A DNA stretch of 64,000 nucleotides from Kalmusia sp. IMI 367209 (Eukaryota > Ascomycota > Dothideomycetes > Pleosporales > Didymosphaeriaceae): positions 1,798,001 through 1,862,000 of the forward strand of contig JAPEUQ010000005.1 in NCBI GenBank assembly GCA_027946365.1, written 5' to 3'. Positions 32,130-43,664 of the stretch are shown here, one piece after another; position 1 is the stretch's first letter, and the number at the start of each line of letters is the position of its first letter. The translations under genes and the position numbers were made by a program. The notes under the pieces are model-generated. The model ran no database searches. It had not been told where the DNA came from and was given only the letters and a program-made list of their open reading frames with translations.

Positions 32130-33849
32130 ATGAAGCACTCTGTCGCTCTGACAACCATATTGCAACTCGTAGCTGCCGACTGGCAGTATAAATCTCGCCC
32201 TGACCTAGCACCTCCACGTCTGAATATCACGATACCTGCTGCCGACAATGTCGAGAAAGGTTATCTATTCGTAGCTCCCTTTGCCGGTTTCCCTGACACT
32301 GCCACCGAGCAGCATGGGCCTCGCCAGGCCGGACCGTACATCTTTCGCGATGACGGTGATCTGATCTGGTCCGGCTACGGGATCTATTCCATATGGGCAA
32401 CCAACTTCCAGGCGGCAAAGTGGAAGGGCAGGGATGTCTTGTTTAGCTTTGAAGGCGATCACAATGCCGGCTACGGCCATGGCCATGGACATACAACGTG
32501 AGCTTTTAGTTCCAGATTGGCGACGTTGACTCACATTTCATCAGAATCCTAGATCAACATTATGAGACCACTCGCGAGCTACGCGCTGGAAATCACAAGT
32601 TGACGGACAAGCACGAGTTCCATGTCGTTAGCGACAATACTGCGGTCATCCAGATTTACCAGCCTACTCCACAAAACTTGACAGCTTATGGCGCGAGCGA
32701 AGAACAGCAATGGATCGTTAATGCCATCTTTCAGGAGCTCGATATCACCACAGGAAAACTACTTGTCGAGTGGGCAAGTCTTGACCATGTGACCCCAGAT
32801 GGTAAGTCCAGCAAGAAATCGCCCTGTCTCATGCCTGCACCTCTTGCTTACCAAATATAGAGGCAATTTTGCCCATCAACCCGGGACAAGCTGGCTCTGG
32901 CTATAACTCATCCGATGCATGGGACTACTTTCATATTAACAGCGTCGACAAGAACTCTGATGGCGACTACATCATTTCAGCTCGCGATGCGTGCTCTGTA
33001 CACAAGATCAATGGCACCGATGGATCTATCATCTGGCGACTTGACGGGAAGAGGTCGTCATTCGCACTCGGGAAGAATGTGACGTTCTGCTTCCAGCATC
33101 ATGCGCGATTTCATCCCCAGCTCAAGTCCGAAGGAGAAGGAAACAATATTGAGTACATCTCCCTTTATGACAACTCCGCCCATGGAACTGAAGATGGGCG
33201 TGGGAAAGAGGTCGCAACTGCGCCTACGAGTAGTGGCAAGATCATCAAGTTGGATACTGAAGCCTAGTCTGCTGAATTAGTCCAAGGCTTCTACCCACCC
33301 GACAGTCTCCGTTCGAAGTCTCAAGGCTCAACCCAACTTCTTCCGAACGGCAACGTCATTGTCAACTGGGGATCTGAGGGCGCATTAACTGAGTATAACT
33401 CTAAGGGTGATGTGCTCTTCCATACATACATGGACTCCGGATACCTCGGTCTTGGTGTCGAGAACTATCGCGGCTTCCGCTACAACTGGACTGGGCTACC
33501 AAATGAAGACCCCGCTATTGTTGCTCTCCAGAATTACGTAGGAACAACAGTCTATGTCTCGTGGAATGGTGACACAGAGACGAGGATTTGGCGATTCTAT
33601 GCTCTCTCTCGCGAGCACGGTAAGAGGAGCTTTCTTGGGGAGGCTTCTCGTAAGAGTTTTGAGACTAGTTTCAAGATACCTAGAAAGGAGGTTCTTCACG
33701 TTGTTGCGGAAGCTGTTGATGCCAACGGGGGGGTATTGAGAACCACTGGCGTAGCGAAGTTGCAGCCAGAGGTCCAGCCTGCGAAGAAAAGTGTGGCGTT
33801 TTCGCCAATGTTTCTGCAGACTGAGAAACAAGCCTGGATGGAACTCTAG
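32130..33849 (+). CDS. Arylsulfotransferase-like secreted protein, interrupted by a stop
   Basis: Three exons, 32130-32497, 32545-32801 and 32861-33849, 537 codons, with an in-frame TAG at 33265-33267. A short hydrophobic start (HSVALTTILQLVAA) suggests secretion. The family match is the fungal Arylsulfotran_2 (ASST) group: PYIFRDDGDLIWSG, GHGHGHTTILDQHYE, AWDYFHINSVDKNSDGDY, SARDACSVHKIN, FQHHARFH and WGSEGALTEYN. The repeated His-containing blades fit a beta-propeller. The TAG sits where a Trp is expected (xxWxAELVQGFYPP), so a TGG to TAG change is the simplest reading; the 194 codons after it are still open and family-like. Either a recent pseudogene, a sequence error, or read-through. It lies directly downstream of the two UstYa-like genes. 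Confidence 0.75.
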
Positions 33850-34490
33850 TGAGCTATCACCACCTCAATTCGCGCGACCAGGCGATCAGTTTTTCCGTTG
33901 GCTTGTCGAGCAGTGCGGGAAGAATGAGGGCTCGTGGGTACTAAACGAGGTCACGCGTGCGTGATGGTGACAGAATACCGAGGTCTTGTGCAAGATGTCT
34001 CTCATTTTACTTCCAAATCTCTTGGGATTTGTTCTCTCATTGTCCAAGCTTTCGACTAGTATTGCGGGCGCAATGCTCCGACATTTGAAGCTAGTATCGA
34101 TTTAGTTAGTCGGCGTTGTCGGACGAAATGTATCTGCATGAGCCTCCGACCCCCATCTGAACCCATCCCAACTTGCGTATCCCATCCGCAACATTCTCTC
34201 GGTTCGTTCAACGACCTCGGCCCTGCTATCCTGTGTGTCGGTCGTTCCTAGCCCGATTTGTCTGTTAGCCGTTGTATTTTCCCGGTACTGGGCACGGCCA
34301 GGAAAATCCCACCAATTTAATCGCGCTCTAAATGTGGAGACCCCGCAGCTACCGAGTAAACGACATCGTCATATTTCGCTAGTACCTGGATTTCAATCTA
34401 AAGCGGAGCATAGCTCCGAGATGGGTTCGCTGTCAAAGTACCTCAAAATGCCTGTCGTACCCATTCTTCGATCCTCGTGCGATCGTAACG
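33850..34490. other. Intergenic, no gene seen
   Basis: 641 bp between the ASST-like and GH35 genes, presumably the GH35 promoter. Confidence 0.35.
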
Positions 34491-37400
34491 ATGAAGCTGC
34501 TACATGGGATTACATGGGCTTCGACCCTGGCCCTTTTGGATCTATCATCCGTGTCCTTGGGTGTGCATGCGCAAGCCAATTCGCCCAGTCAATACCCGCT
34601 TCATGACAATGGCTTGAACAAGGTCGTTCAATGGGACCATTATAGCTTCAAAGTCAATGGCCAGCGCTTGTTCGTGTTCTCTGGAGAATTGCATTACTGG
34701 AGAATACCGGTGCCTGAGGTATGGGAAGACCTTCTGGAGAAAATTAAAGCTGCCGGCTTCACTGCTTGTAAGATTTCCCCATCGAAGATCACTATTGTGT
34801 TCTAACGTCAGTTTCAAGTTGCCTTCTACGGCAATTGGGCATGGCACAGTGCTACAAACGAAACACTTGACTTCGAAACTGGCGCTCACAATTTCGAGCG
34901 ACTTCTCGAGACCGCAAAGCGTGTCGGCTTGTATGTGATTGTCCGGCCCGGACCATATGTCAATGCGGAGGCCAACGCAGGCGGTTTCCCACTTTGGTTG
35001 ACCACTGGAGCATACGGGACCCTGCGCAATGACGATGCTCGCTATACCGCTGCTTGGAAGCCGTACTTCTCTAAATTCTCCGAAATCACGAGCAAACACC
35101 TGATTACGAACGGCGGCAACGCTATCGTATACCAAATTGAAAACGAGTACGGCGAGCAGTGGAGCAACGTAGCCACGAAGACCCCGAATGCCGCAGCCGG
35201 TCGCTATATGCAAGCACTCGAAGATACGGCTCGTGCAAATGGAATCGACGTTCCTCTGATTCACAACGATCCGAACTTGAATACCAAGAGCTGGTCGGAA
35301 GATTTTGCGCCAAACGCTGTTGGGAATGTTGACGTTGCAGGTGTCGACAGTTACCCATCCTGCTGGAGCTGTAACTTGGACGAATGCACAGGCACAAACG
35401 GAAAATACGTACCTTACCAGGTGATCAACTATTATGATCATTTCGAAGAAGTGTCCCCCACTCAGCCGAGTTTCTTCCCTGAATTCCAAGGCGGATCTTA
35501 TAACCCTTGGGGAGGACCTGAGGGCGGTTGCCCTAGCGATATCGGCGCGGACTTTGCCAATCTGTATGATGAAGACTCCCTCTTTACTAAGATGTGCTGA
35601 CACAAATTAGATTCTATCGCAATCTCATCTCTCAACGGGTAACAGCTATATCGCTTTACATGATGTACGGCGGAACAAACTGGGGAGCTTTTGCCTGCCC
35701 TGTCGTTGCGACTAGCTACGACTACTCTAGTCCAATCAGCGAGAATCGTCGCATCGACAGCAAATACTACGAGACAAAGAACCTTGCTTTGTTCACACGG
35801 GTCGCCAAAGACCTCACAGTGACTAACCGAATAGGAAACAGCACTGCTTACTCTACAAATGCAGCGGTTACAGTCAGTGAACTTCGAAACCCGAAGACTA
35901 ACGCTGGCTTCTATGTTGCAATTCATTCCACGTCGTCTTCAGGTACGCGCGAATCGTTCAAACTTAAAGTTAGTACCTCAATCGGGAACATCACGATACC
36001 ACAACGTGCCAGCTCAATCGTACTGAACGGCCACCAATCGAAGATCCTAGTCACAGAATTCAGCATTGGAAAACAAACCTTGACATACTCTACTGCGGAG
36101 GTTCTCACTTATGCTCTTATCGATGGACACCCTACGGTCGTACTTTGGGTGCCGGCGGGAGAATCAGCAGAGTTCCATGTCAAGGGCGCACGTAAAGGCT
36201 CGGTCCAAGCCGCAGGTACATCAAAGGCTTCTTTCCAGACGGACCGAAACGGTGTCACAGCAAGCTTCCAGGCTGTAAACGGTCTGAACGTACTCCGTTT
36301 CGATAACAACGTCAGGGTCGTTGTAGCCGATAGGCCAACGGCTTACTTGCTCTGGGCACCTAATCTTTCTGACGACCCACTTGGTCCTGTCGATAAATCT
36401 GGTAAGTATCAATCCTCATTACCCGCAAAACATTTGTCTAATAGTTGTGCAGTCCTTGTGCAGGGACCTTATCTCGTTCGCGATGCGACCTCCCAGGGAA
36501 GTACATTAAAACTCACGGGTGATGCATCAAACACGACGTCCATTGAGGTATTTGCTTCGAAGAACATTGCCTCCGTTACCTGGAATGGCAAGAAATTACG
36601 AGTCACAAAGACCCAATACGGCAGCCTCAAGGGAACCATCAACGTCTCCAACACTGCCATCACACTCCCATCTCTAGGCTCATGGAAGATTCACGACACC
36701 CTACCAGAAAGACTCTCTTCCTATAACGACTCTGGTCCGGCTTGGGTCGAAGCCAACCACCAAACTACACCAAACCCTACAAAGCCAGCTACGCTTCCTG
36801 TCCTGTACGTCGACGACTACGGCTTCCACAACAGCTTCCACCTCTTCCGAGGCTACTTCGATGGAGCTGCTACAGGCGTCAACCTCACCTTACAAGGCGG
36901 CATGGCTTTCGGTTTCAGTGCTTGGCTGAACGGAGACTTTGTCGGCTCTTACATCGGCAACTCCACGGTCGGTAAAAGCAGCCTCGTTGTACCCTTCACC
37001 AACGGAACAATCAACAAGAATGGCACAAACGTCCTACTCGTTGCTCAAGATAACACTGGTCACGACCTCCGCGGAGGTGCCACCGACCCGCGCGGCATCC
37101 TCGGCGCAACCCTACAAGGCGGAGCTTCGTTCACGAAGTGGAAGATTGCGGGCGAAGTCAACGGCGAGCGACAACAGATTGATCCGCTGCGGGGTCCCCT
37201 GAGCGAAGGCGGTCTTACCGCTGAGCGTCTAGGCTGGCATCTTCCCGACTTCGATGACTCCGCTTGGAACTCTAGCTCCCCATCCGCCGGCTTCTCCGGG
37301 GCGGGTATCCAGTTTTACCGCACGGTCGTCCCGCTGAATGTACCCAAAGGTGTCGACGCAGCGTTCTCATTCGTGTTCAATGCGCTTACGTCTAAGAATA

Positions 37401-37669
37401 TCCGCGTGCAGCTCTTTGTCAACGGATACCAATATGCGCGGTTCAACCCGTCTGTTGGGAACGAAGTCCGTTTCCCCGTCCCACCGGGTGTGCTCAACTA
37501 CGCAGGCGATAATACGATCGGCGTCAGTGTCTGGGCGCAGACGGCAGAGGGCGCAAAGGTTGATGTGAAGCTAGAGCAAGAGTACGCTGTGGAGAGTAGC
37601 TGGAGCTCCAGGTTCGATTCAGAGTATTTGAGGCCTGGGTGGACGGAGGAGAGGTTGAAATATGCGTAG
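34491..37669 (+). CDS. Secreted beta-galactosidase, glycoside hydrolase family 35
   Basis: Four exons: 34491-34767, 34819-35563, 35611-36401 and 36453-37669, total 1009 residues, the usual length of fungal GH35 enzymes. The third junction is fixed by restoring [15 protein letters not shown]; the last intron is 51 bp, a multiple of three with no stop. The signal peptide ends near LGVHAQA. The catalytic residues are E202 in QIENEYG (acid/base) and E314 in FPEFQGG (nucleophile). Downstream follow the beta-sandwich and two jelly-roll domains, including GGTNWG and the C-terminal GRF-like carbohydrate-binding part. Expected to release terminal beta-galactose from plant cell-wall galactans and xyloglucans outside the cell. 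Confidence 0.95.
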
Positions 37670-38874
37670 TTGCTGGTCGGAGATAATCGTACTGTCAACC
37701 AGGTAGTCGAAGTCAATAGAAATCGATATCGTTCAACAATTAGACATGTACGAAACCTCGGTACTGAGCGTTTGCTCGCTGCCCGGCAAGTGTAAAGTGG
37801 CGCCCGCAACACTTGTGGTAACTCGCATTATGTCGCCGGACATATCCACGCGCACCCTTCGCTCTTAACATTCATTCTTCGTATGTATAACCAGCTGCTA
37901 CAGAATGTTGGCGTTGGCGAAGCCGGACTTGGCGCAATCGACCAGGCCGTTCGAAATGATTCTACGCTAGTAGTCAACTTAATCGCGCGTGCTATACTAA
38001 TGAACTCATTCTTTTTTGAAGAAGACATGCGTTGGGAGAACTTTTACACCTTCCATCAGCTGCGGATGCAGTCAAGAAGTAGACACAGGAAGAATTGGAC
38101 CGTCACCTGCTGGGTAACGCTTTTCCCTAAGCGAGTGCGAGATCCCTTTCCAGTATGGGTCTCCTGTACAGCTTGTCACCGAGAATGGTATATCTGGTTC
38201 CACCGGGAACGAGACGCACCAAAAGAGTTATGTTTAATGTATCCGCGTGCATATTGCCCCAGACATGTACTTTACAAACGCCGATCTTCTGCAAGGTTGT
38301 CCAGTTTCGGAAGTTTCTGCTTGCAAAATGAGCCTGGCCTATTTAGGTAGCACGTGTGCACCTCTAAGCTCCACTTCCGGAACGACGATGTGTATGTGTT
38401 ATTTTAGAAAAAAGCAAAGACCGAAGAAACATCACACCGTTTGGAAGTTTTTCTTTGGTTGCGCTCATCTACGCATCTTCTCATCCTTCTCACATGCTGC
38501 AAAGCTACCATCCACCTCAGCACTACGCGAAACATATGTCGCGGACGATTTGACTCGCTTAATGTGCATTCGAAACGTAGCGCCAGGATTCTTGTGTCTC
38601 ACTGTGATGGTGTAGCGCTAACGCGATATGGATGGACTGCGCCTCCTGCAGACCCCGCGACAACACACAAGGTCTTATTAATAGCTCGGCAAAGTGCTCA
38701 ACTTAGAACAACAAGAATGACCGTGGATCTTCGTGCTATGTCGATAGGAAAGCTATTTCGAGATGCGATATGCATGTGTATGGCACAGAGAAGTCAACAG
38801 ATGGAAGTTATATATCACAACTACTCTGGAAGATCAAGGAGTGGATATAGAATAGAGCATCTCATTCTGTAGCA
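37670..38874. other. Intergenic, doubtful small frames only
   Basis: 1.2 kb. The plus frame 37883-38350 (155 codons) starts plausibly but loses protein-like composition after about 70 codons and matches nothing I know. Confidence 0.35.
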
Positions 38875-40011
38875 ATGGATAGAGCGCCGGACTATTCCAA
38901 CACCTACTTTCCTCCTCCACCGGGCGCGGCAGGCGCTAGTTCAACATCAACAACCTACTATCCTCCTCCGCCAGATCGCGCGCCACTCCCAGTTCCACCT
39001 AATAGACAACATTATGTACCGCAAGCAGCACCGAGCTACATACCGTCAAGTCCTCCTGTATCACACGAAACTACCAACGTAAATGCAGCACAGCAACATG
39101 CTTCCCCGTATCTCAATCGACCGCGCGCACCATCCAGCCCATATCAACCACATGCGACAATCTACCAGACCTCGCCCCTCCCCTCCCCATCTCTACAGCC
39201 TCCCGCAGCACAACCAGCGCGTCCAACATCTCCAGCCTTCCGTACGCGCTTCGCCTCCTTCTCGCTCCATCAGTCGGACCGCATCCGCTTTCTCCGCTTC
39301 CCGCCCGCCCTCTATCCGCTCCTGCGCGCAACCATACAATCCGCCTGGACGCGCGGCATCCAATCCGAGCAAATGTCCTCAACCTCCCTCCTCGACATCA
39401 AGCTCAAGGGCAACCCATGGGGTATCAGGGGGATAGGCGACTCAGACATAACCGTGATCCGCAGCGCCTGGGACCGCGACGTAGAAGGCCAAGCAATCCA
39501 CGCGCAAAGGCTGATATGCTCGCTGCTGAGCGCTCTGCACGGCGAGGGATGGGTCCTCATGCAGAGCACCGACATCTCCAACGTCCTCTACGACGCCGAC
39601 ACGCTCCTCTTCCGGCACCAGATCCCCGCGCCTGCGCCCCAGCAGTGGTTCAGTCTGGTCTTCTACTCGCAGCATAAATTGCGCTTCGTCGATGCGCCGC
39701 GGGCGCTATGCCTGCGCGTCGTAGAGCACTTCGCTGCGCAGAAGATGGAGATGAAGTTCAAGGAGCATGGGAAGGTGGAGGGATGCTCTGAGATCAAGTT
39801 CGCGGGGCAGGGCTGGTCGTATATAAGCTACGATACTATGAAGAGTCGTATGATGTTCTTGGATCTGTTGGAGTGTCTTGAGGAGAGTGGGTGGACGCTG
39901 TATGCGAGTGTGGAGCAGAACACGAGGGGTGATGAGAAGGGCGTGACGGATACGTGGTACTGTTGTCGGCCGGTGGGATGGGTCGAAGGCAATCCAGTAT
40001 ATCACAACTGA
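38875..40011 (+). CDS. Proline-rich conserved fungal protein, 378 aa
   Basis: Single exon. Residues 1-125 are low-complexity, with PPPPG and YYPPPPD motifs and many Ser and Gln. Residues about 130-370 are a folded-looking domain with RIRFLRFPPALYPLLRATIQ, LKGNPWGIRG and RLICSLLSALHGEGWVL. Such proteins are common, uncharacterised orthologues in filamentous ascomycetes. No membrane or secretion signal. The proline-rich arm may bind SH3 or WW domains; that is inference. GC content is higher than in the island to the left. Confidence 0.85.
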   Translation: MDRAPDYSNTYFPPPPGAAGASSTSTTYYPPPPDRAPLPVPPNRQHYVPQAAPSYIPSSPPVSHETTNVNAAQQHASPYLNRPRAPSSPYQPHATIYQTSPLPSPSLQPPAAQPARPTSPAFRTRFASFSLHQSDRIRFLRFPPALYPLLRATIQSAWTRGIQSEQMSSTSLLDIKLKGNPWGIRGIGDSDITVIRSAWDRDVEGQAIHAQRLICSLLSALHGEGWVLMQSTDISNVLYDADTLLFRHQIPAPAPQQWFSLVFYSQHKLRFVDAPRALCLRVVEHFAAQKMEMKFKEHGKVEGCSEIKFAGQGWSYISYDTMKSRMMFLDLLECLEESGWTLYASVEQNTRGDEKGVTDTWYCCRPVGWVEGNPVYHN

Positions 40012-40143
40012 ACTTTACCAAGTCCGCATCTTGTTATGCGGTTACCAGCATTGGGCTTTCAAGATTGAGTTCTTGGTAGAGGTATTTACGGAGGTTGTTG
40101 GAGGGATAATTTGTATATCGAATGTAAGATAGCTTGCTTAGTT

Positions 40144-41211
40144 TCACGCCACTACCTCGGGCCACCCCGAAGAGAAGTCAATCCAGTTAAATCCGAATCG
40201 AAAATCGTTATACGTCCCATCCGCCTTGTTCACTGCATTATCTGTCAGCCATCAACCAAGTCCTTCCTCACATCGTAGAAACTCACCATAATGATAGTAC
40301 AGCGCAACACGATCCACATCAGGATCATGCGCCAGGCCCTGGCCACCAGGCGCATACACGTCTCCGTGACTGCCCAGCACCAACGACCCGCCATTCTCCG
40401 TCAGACAGTTCCTCCCATTCTTATCAACGAAGGGTCCCGACGCACTCTCGGCCCTGCAAACCATAATCTTGTACTCGTCTCCTGGTGCTTTGAGTCCCCC
40501 TTCGCTGCTGGGCGTATTGCAGCACGCGCCCGACGAGAAGAACATGTAGAAATACTTGTGTCCATTCACGTTCGGCAGCCACCACTGGAAAGAGCCCTCT
40601 ATGGCCGGATACGAAGTATTCTTCACCAGATTCGTCGGCGCCTCACCGCTCCACTTGAGCAGATCAGACGTCAACGTCGTCTGGAAGATGCCATCCCAGT
40701 ACGACCCGAAGTTGAGGATCTGGGTGCAAGTCTCGCATTCCCTGAAGAAGTTCGCGTCTATGCGGTTCCATCGGCTATCGGCGGGGAGGCCAATGCTTCC
40801 GTGGTCAGTCCAGTTACCCGGCTCGCCCGTCACGCTCGTTGCGACCCCGATGGCCGAGTTCTGCGAGCCGATGGTTGAGACGCTGTAGTGCGAGTAGAAC
40901 AGGCCTGAGCTGTAGAACACGTTCGGTGCCCACAGGCGCTGGTTGTCGTCGATGTGGATCACGGAGCCGCCGGGGAGCATGGCGCCCGCCTCGCCTGAGT
41001 TGCTAGTCCATGGGCCGCTGATGGATGGCGCTGTTGCGATGCGGAGGTTGCCTTCAGTGGTGAAGCGTAGCCATGTTCCATCGTCGCGACGGAGAACTGC
41101 CGGATCGCGAATTGTTCCTGTGCAGAGACCTGAGCATATGGGGTTGGGTTGGGCGTATGCTGTAGCAGCTAGTGCAATGAGGGACACGATGGTTGTTGAA
41201 AGGCGATCCAT
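40144..41211 (-). CDS. Secreted GH43 arabinanase-like enzyme
   Basis: Two exons, 41211-40287 and 40232-40144, with a 54 bp intron, 337 residues. The signal peptide is MDRLSTTIVSLIALAATAYA. The five-bladed propeller family GH43 is shown by the three acidic residues in order: D36 in RDPAV (base), D152 in RIDANFF (pKa modulator) and E205 in AIEGSF (acid). The second exon supplies the closing strand RFGFNWIDFSSGWP. Most likely an extracellular arabinan endo-hydrolase or related enzyme; substrate preference is uncertain. With the GH35 enzyme nearby it fits pectin side-chain breakdown. Confidence 0.9.
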
Positions 41212-42180
41212 GCTGGGCAGCCGAGCGAGTGACTAGGAGAGGTTTTCCACGATGACCTCAACAGAGTGGAGAACGTTACGTTAAGTACAAAGTGCCCAGA
41301 AATCCAGTCAGAAGCAGGGAGTCCGATGGGCTCTGCGCGTAGCCGCTTTTCTACGATCCTCAGGTGCACAGTTGCCGAGGGGGGGCTGAGAAGAAAGCCG
41401 TTGTATTTCCTTAAGATCCCGGCATTTACCTACTAAGGCAATTTCATAAGGTAAATATCCCTGCTCTTCACACCTTCATTGGAGTGCATAAATTAGCGCC
41501 CGGGAGTCATGCCTTTTGAAGAAGGAAAATTACAGGCGCGCCACGGTGATTGGGGAGTTCCACATTTGCGTGGGTTGCCGTACCGTCAGCTGTTTCGAGA
41601 CGATGTAACACTTGGGCTACGGCCGTACTCTTTTCGGATGATCCGGTGGCTGTGCGAGTGTGGCGCGAAAAACTTTGTGGGGTCGGACTTTGGGCGCTGT
41701 TGTTTCAGCCTATGCTGGAAGAAGAGAAAAGAGAACACTGTCTCTTGAGTTCGGTAATGTCGTGTTCGGAGTCCTACTCGCCTTTAACCCGGTCCCGAGC
41801 CTTTGCTCATATACTGCGCTCCTCCATTTTCGCGATGGTCTATAGAAATTCACGACAGCCACAAGCGAAATACAGTAACAAAAGTTTGGAGACAGCCCTT
41901 GTGTATAGTGTACCTGGGGTATTCAGTCCGTAATGAGTGTTCATGCTGTTGCCTTGGTACTATACTTATCTTAGTGAGGACCTTGTGGGCTTGGAAGAGC
42001 TAACGTGGTAATGTTCCTAGTGCTTTAAATGAACAGAGGTAGATATATTCACAACCTCCAGACGTATTAATAGCTACCCATACAAGAATATAGACTAAAC
42101 ATTGACGAGGCGCGATTGAAAGCGCATACTAGGCGGTAGTGAGTCCTTAATATACAATCGCCGCTCTTTCATAGCTCTTC
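41212..42180. other. Intergenic, nothing supported
   Basis: About 1 kb. Overlapping small frames near 41.5-41.95 kb have no features of real genes. Confidence 0.4.
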
Positions 42181-43062
42181 CTAATATCCCGTAGGATTTG
42201 CTGCTTCCCAATCTGTAAGGTTCTTCACCTGGACCCCTGCGCGTTGTCAGCGTCTCGTTCCCATGGAGACTCAAATATTACTCACCCCAGCCTTTCAGCT
42301 CTTTGATAGCTTTCGCTTTGTCTTCAGCGGAGATGCTCTCAGTCGCGTCTTCGATGAGAATAACCTCGTAGCCAAGCTTGATCCCATCGATAGACGTGCC
42401 CCTCACACAGGCGCTCGTGATTAAACCAGTAATAACGATTGTATTGATACTATGCAGTGACAATTCAGAATTAAGAGTCGTAAAACGGTGGTACTGGTTG
42501 TCTGCAAAAGCCGAGTACGAATCGACAGAATGGTCCTGGGCCTTTTTAATGTAATTGACAGGCGCACTGTAACCCTCCAGGTCCCATAGACGGGATTGGA
42601 CTCCGTTTTCGAGCTGAGCGCCCCAGGTCCCCGGCACGCAATGGTTCGGGTAAAGGCTCTGGTTCTCCGTCTTCAATGGGCTGTCGACAAACGGGATTTG
42701 CACGCTACCGCCAGCCTTGGACCCAGGGTGAGCAGACGCAAAGGACACATGACCGATAGGGTGCCAGTCTTGCGATGCTACAATGAATGGCCATTCGTGC
42801 TCGTCGAGAAGCTTGTACACCTTAGGCAGAATGGCCGGGGCGCGGGGGTTGCCAAGCGAGCCATTTATGAAGTCGTTTTGGATGTCGATGAGGACTAAGG
42901 CAGTGTTCTTGTGCAGCTTCGGTGAGTACTGCGCGCGCGAAATAATCAGTGCGTGGAATCTTGAAGATTTGCAAGGGGTAAAAGTACAGGAACGGCATGA
43001 ACTAGCGCTAAGGCTGACAACAGGGTCGCTGCAGCAGTAATATTCACGATACTAACCCTCAT
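42181..43062 (-). CDS. Isochorismatase / nicotinamidase-like hydrolase with signal peptide
   Basis: Three exons: 43062-42988, 42928-42286 and 42236-42181, total 257 residues. The first exon encodes MRVSIVNITAAATLLSALA, a clear signal peptide, and joins in phase 0 across a 59 bp intron. Family landmarks: D40 in LIDIQNDF, QDWHP (metal ligands near 79-81), NHCVPGTWG (121-122), a Lys pair at 153-154, and C199 in ITSACVRGTS. Asp, Lys and Cys form the catalytic triad. The QDWHP and NHCVPGT segments are closer to nicotinamidases than to true isochorismatases. Most fungal relatives are cytosolic, so secretion is notable. Confidence 0.88.
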
Positions 43063-43664
43063 CTCTGTTGAAATATCTTCTTGATGCGCCTGGTGGTTCG
43101 ATAACGACGTGCAAGAGACGAGATGGGGGTAAAAGGTGAAAAGTTCCTCAGCGGGGACAATGAATGAGCTCATAGGCTGTCACAGGCTGCTTTTGGGGTA
43201 GCGGCGGATTTCTCAGCTGGCGCTAAAGCTTATCGGCGGGAATGCCTTGTCTGTGCATAAACAGGGATCATCGCCTCGCAGTTGCGTCTCCCTCATCTTG
43301 TTCTTCGTGTTCGAAATGTCTGCCGCTAAACCTAGATGAAGTGTTATGGGTATCGAATGATCTAGGTCTCTGTGGCGCGCGAGCAACGATAACCGGTCGA
43401 CGTCGGTAAATAGTTCGGGATGCGCAACAACACAATACCTCAATGCCAGAATTTTGTAGCAGATAAGGCAGCATTGGAACCATTCGCCTAAATGGTACAC
43501 TAAACCAGGGCTCAATTCTCTCTCAGCCTCAGCCCGAGATTATTTGTTTTCTTCCTCACCGCAACGTTCAAAGAAATTGAACAAGGCAGCACAATCGCCT
43601 CAGACGCCACCAACCAGGGCTACCATGCTACCGGAACGCCGATATAATGATCGTCAAAGGCAAC
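43063..43664. other. Intergenic, no gene seen
   Basis: 602 bp. Minus frame 43213-43515 is low quality. Confidence 0.35.

Noticed and set aside
34545..35603. 352-codon frame antisense to the GH35 gene
   Set aside because: It is the mirror of a strongly supported coding region with catalytic residues in the sense frame.
35564..35610. A 17 bp intron at 35594 in the GH35 gene
   Set aside because: Too short to splice; a 47 bp intron starting at 35564 restores the family sequence exactly.
37883..38350. 155-codon plus frame as a gene
   Set aside because: No family resemblance, and composition becomes unlike protein after about 70 codons.
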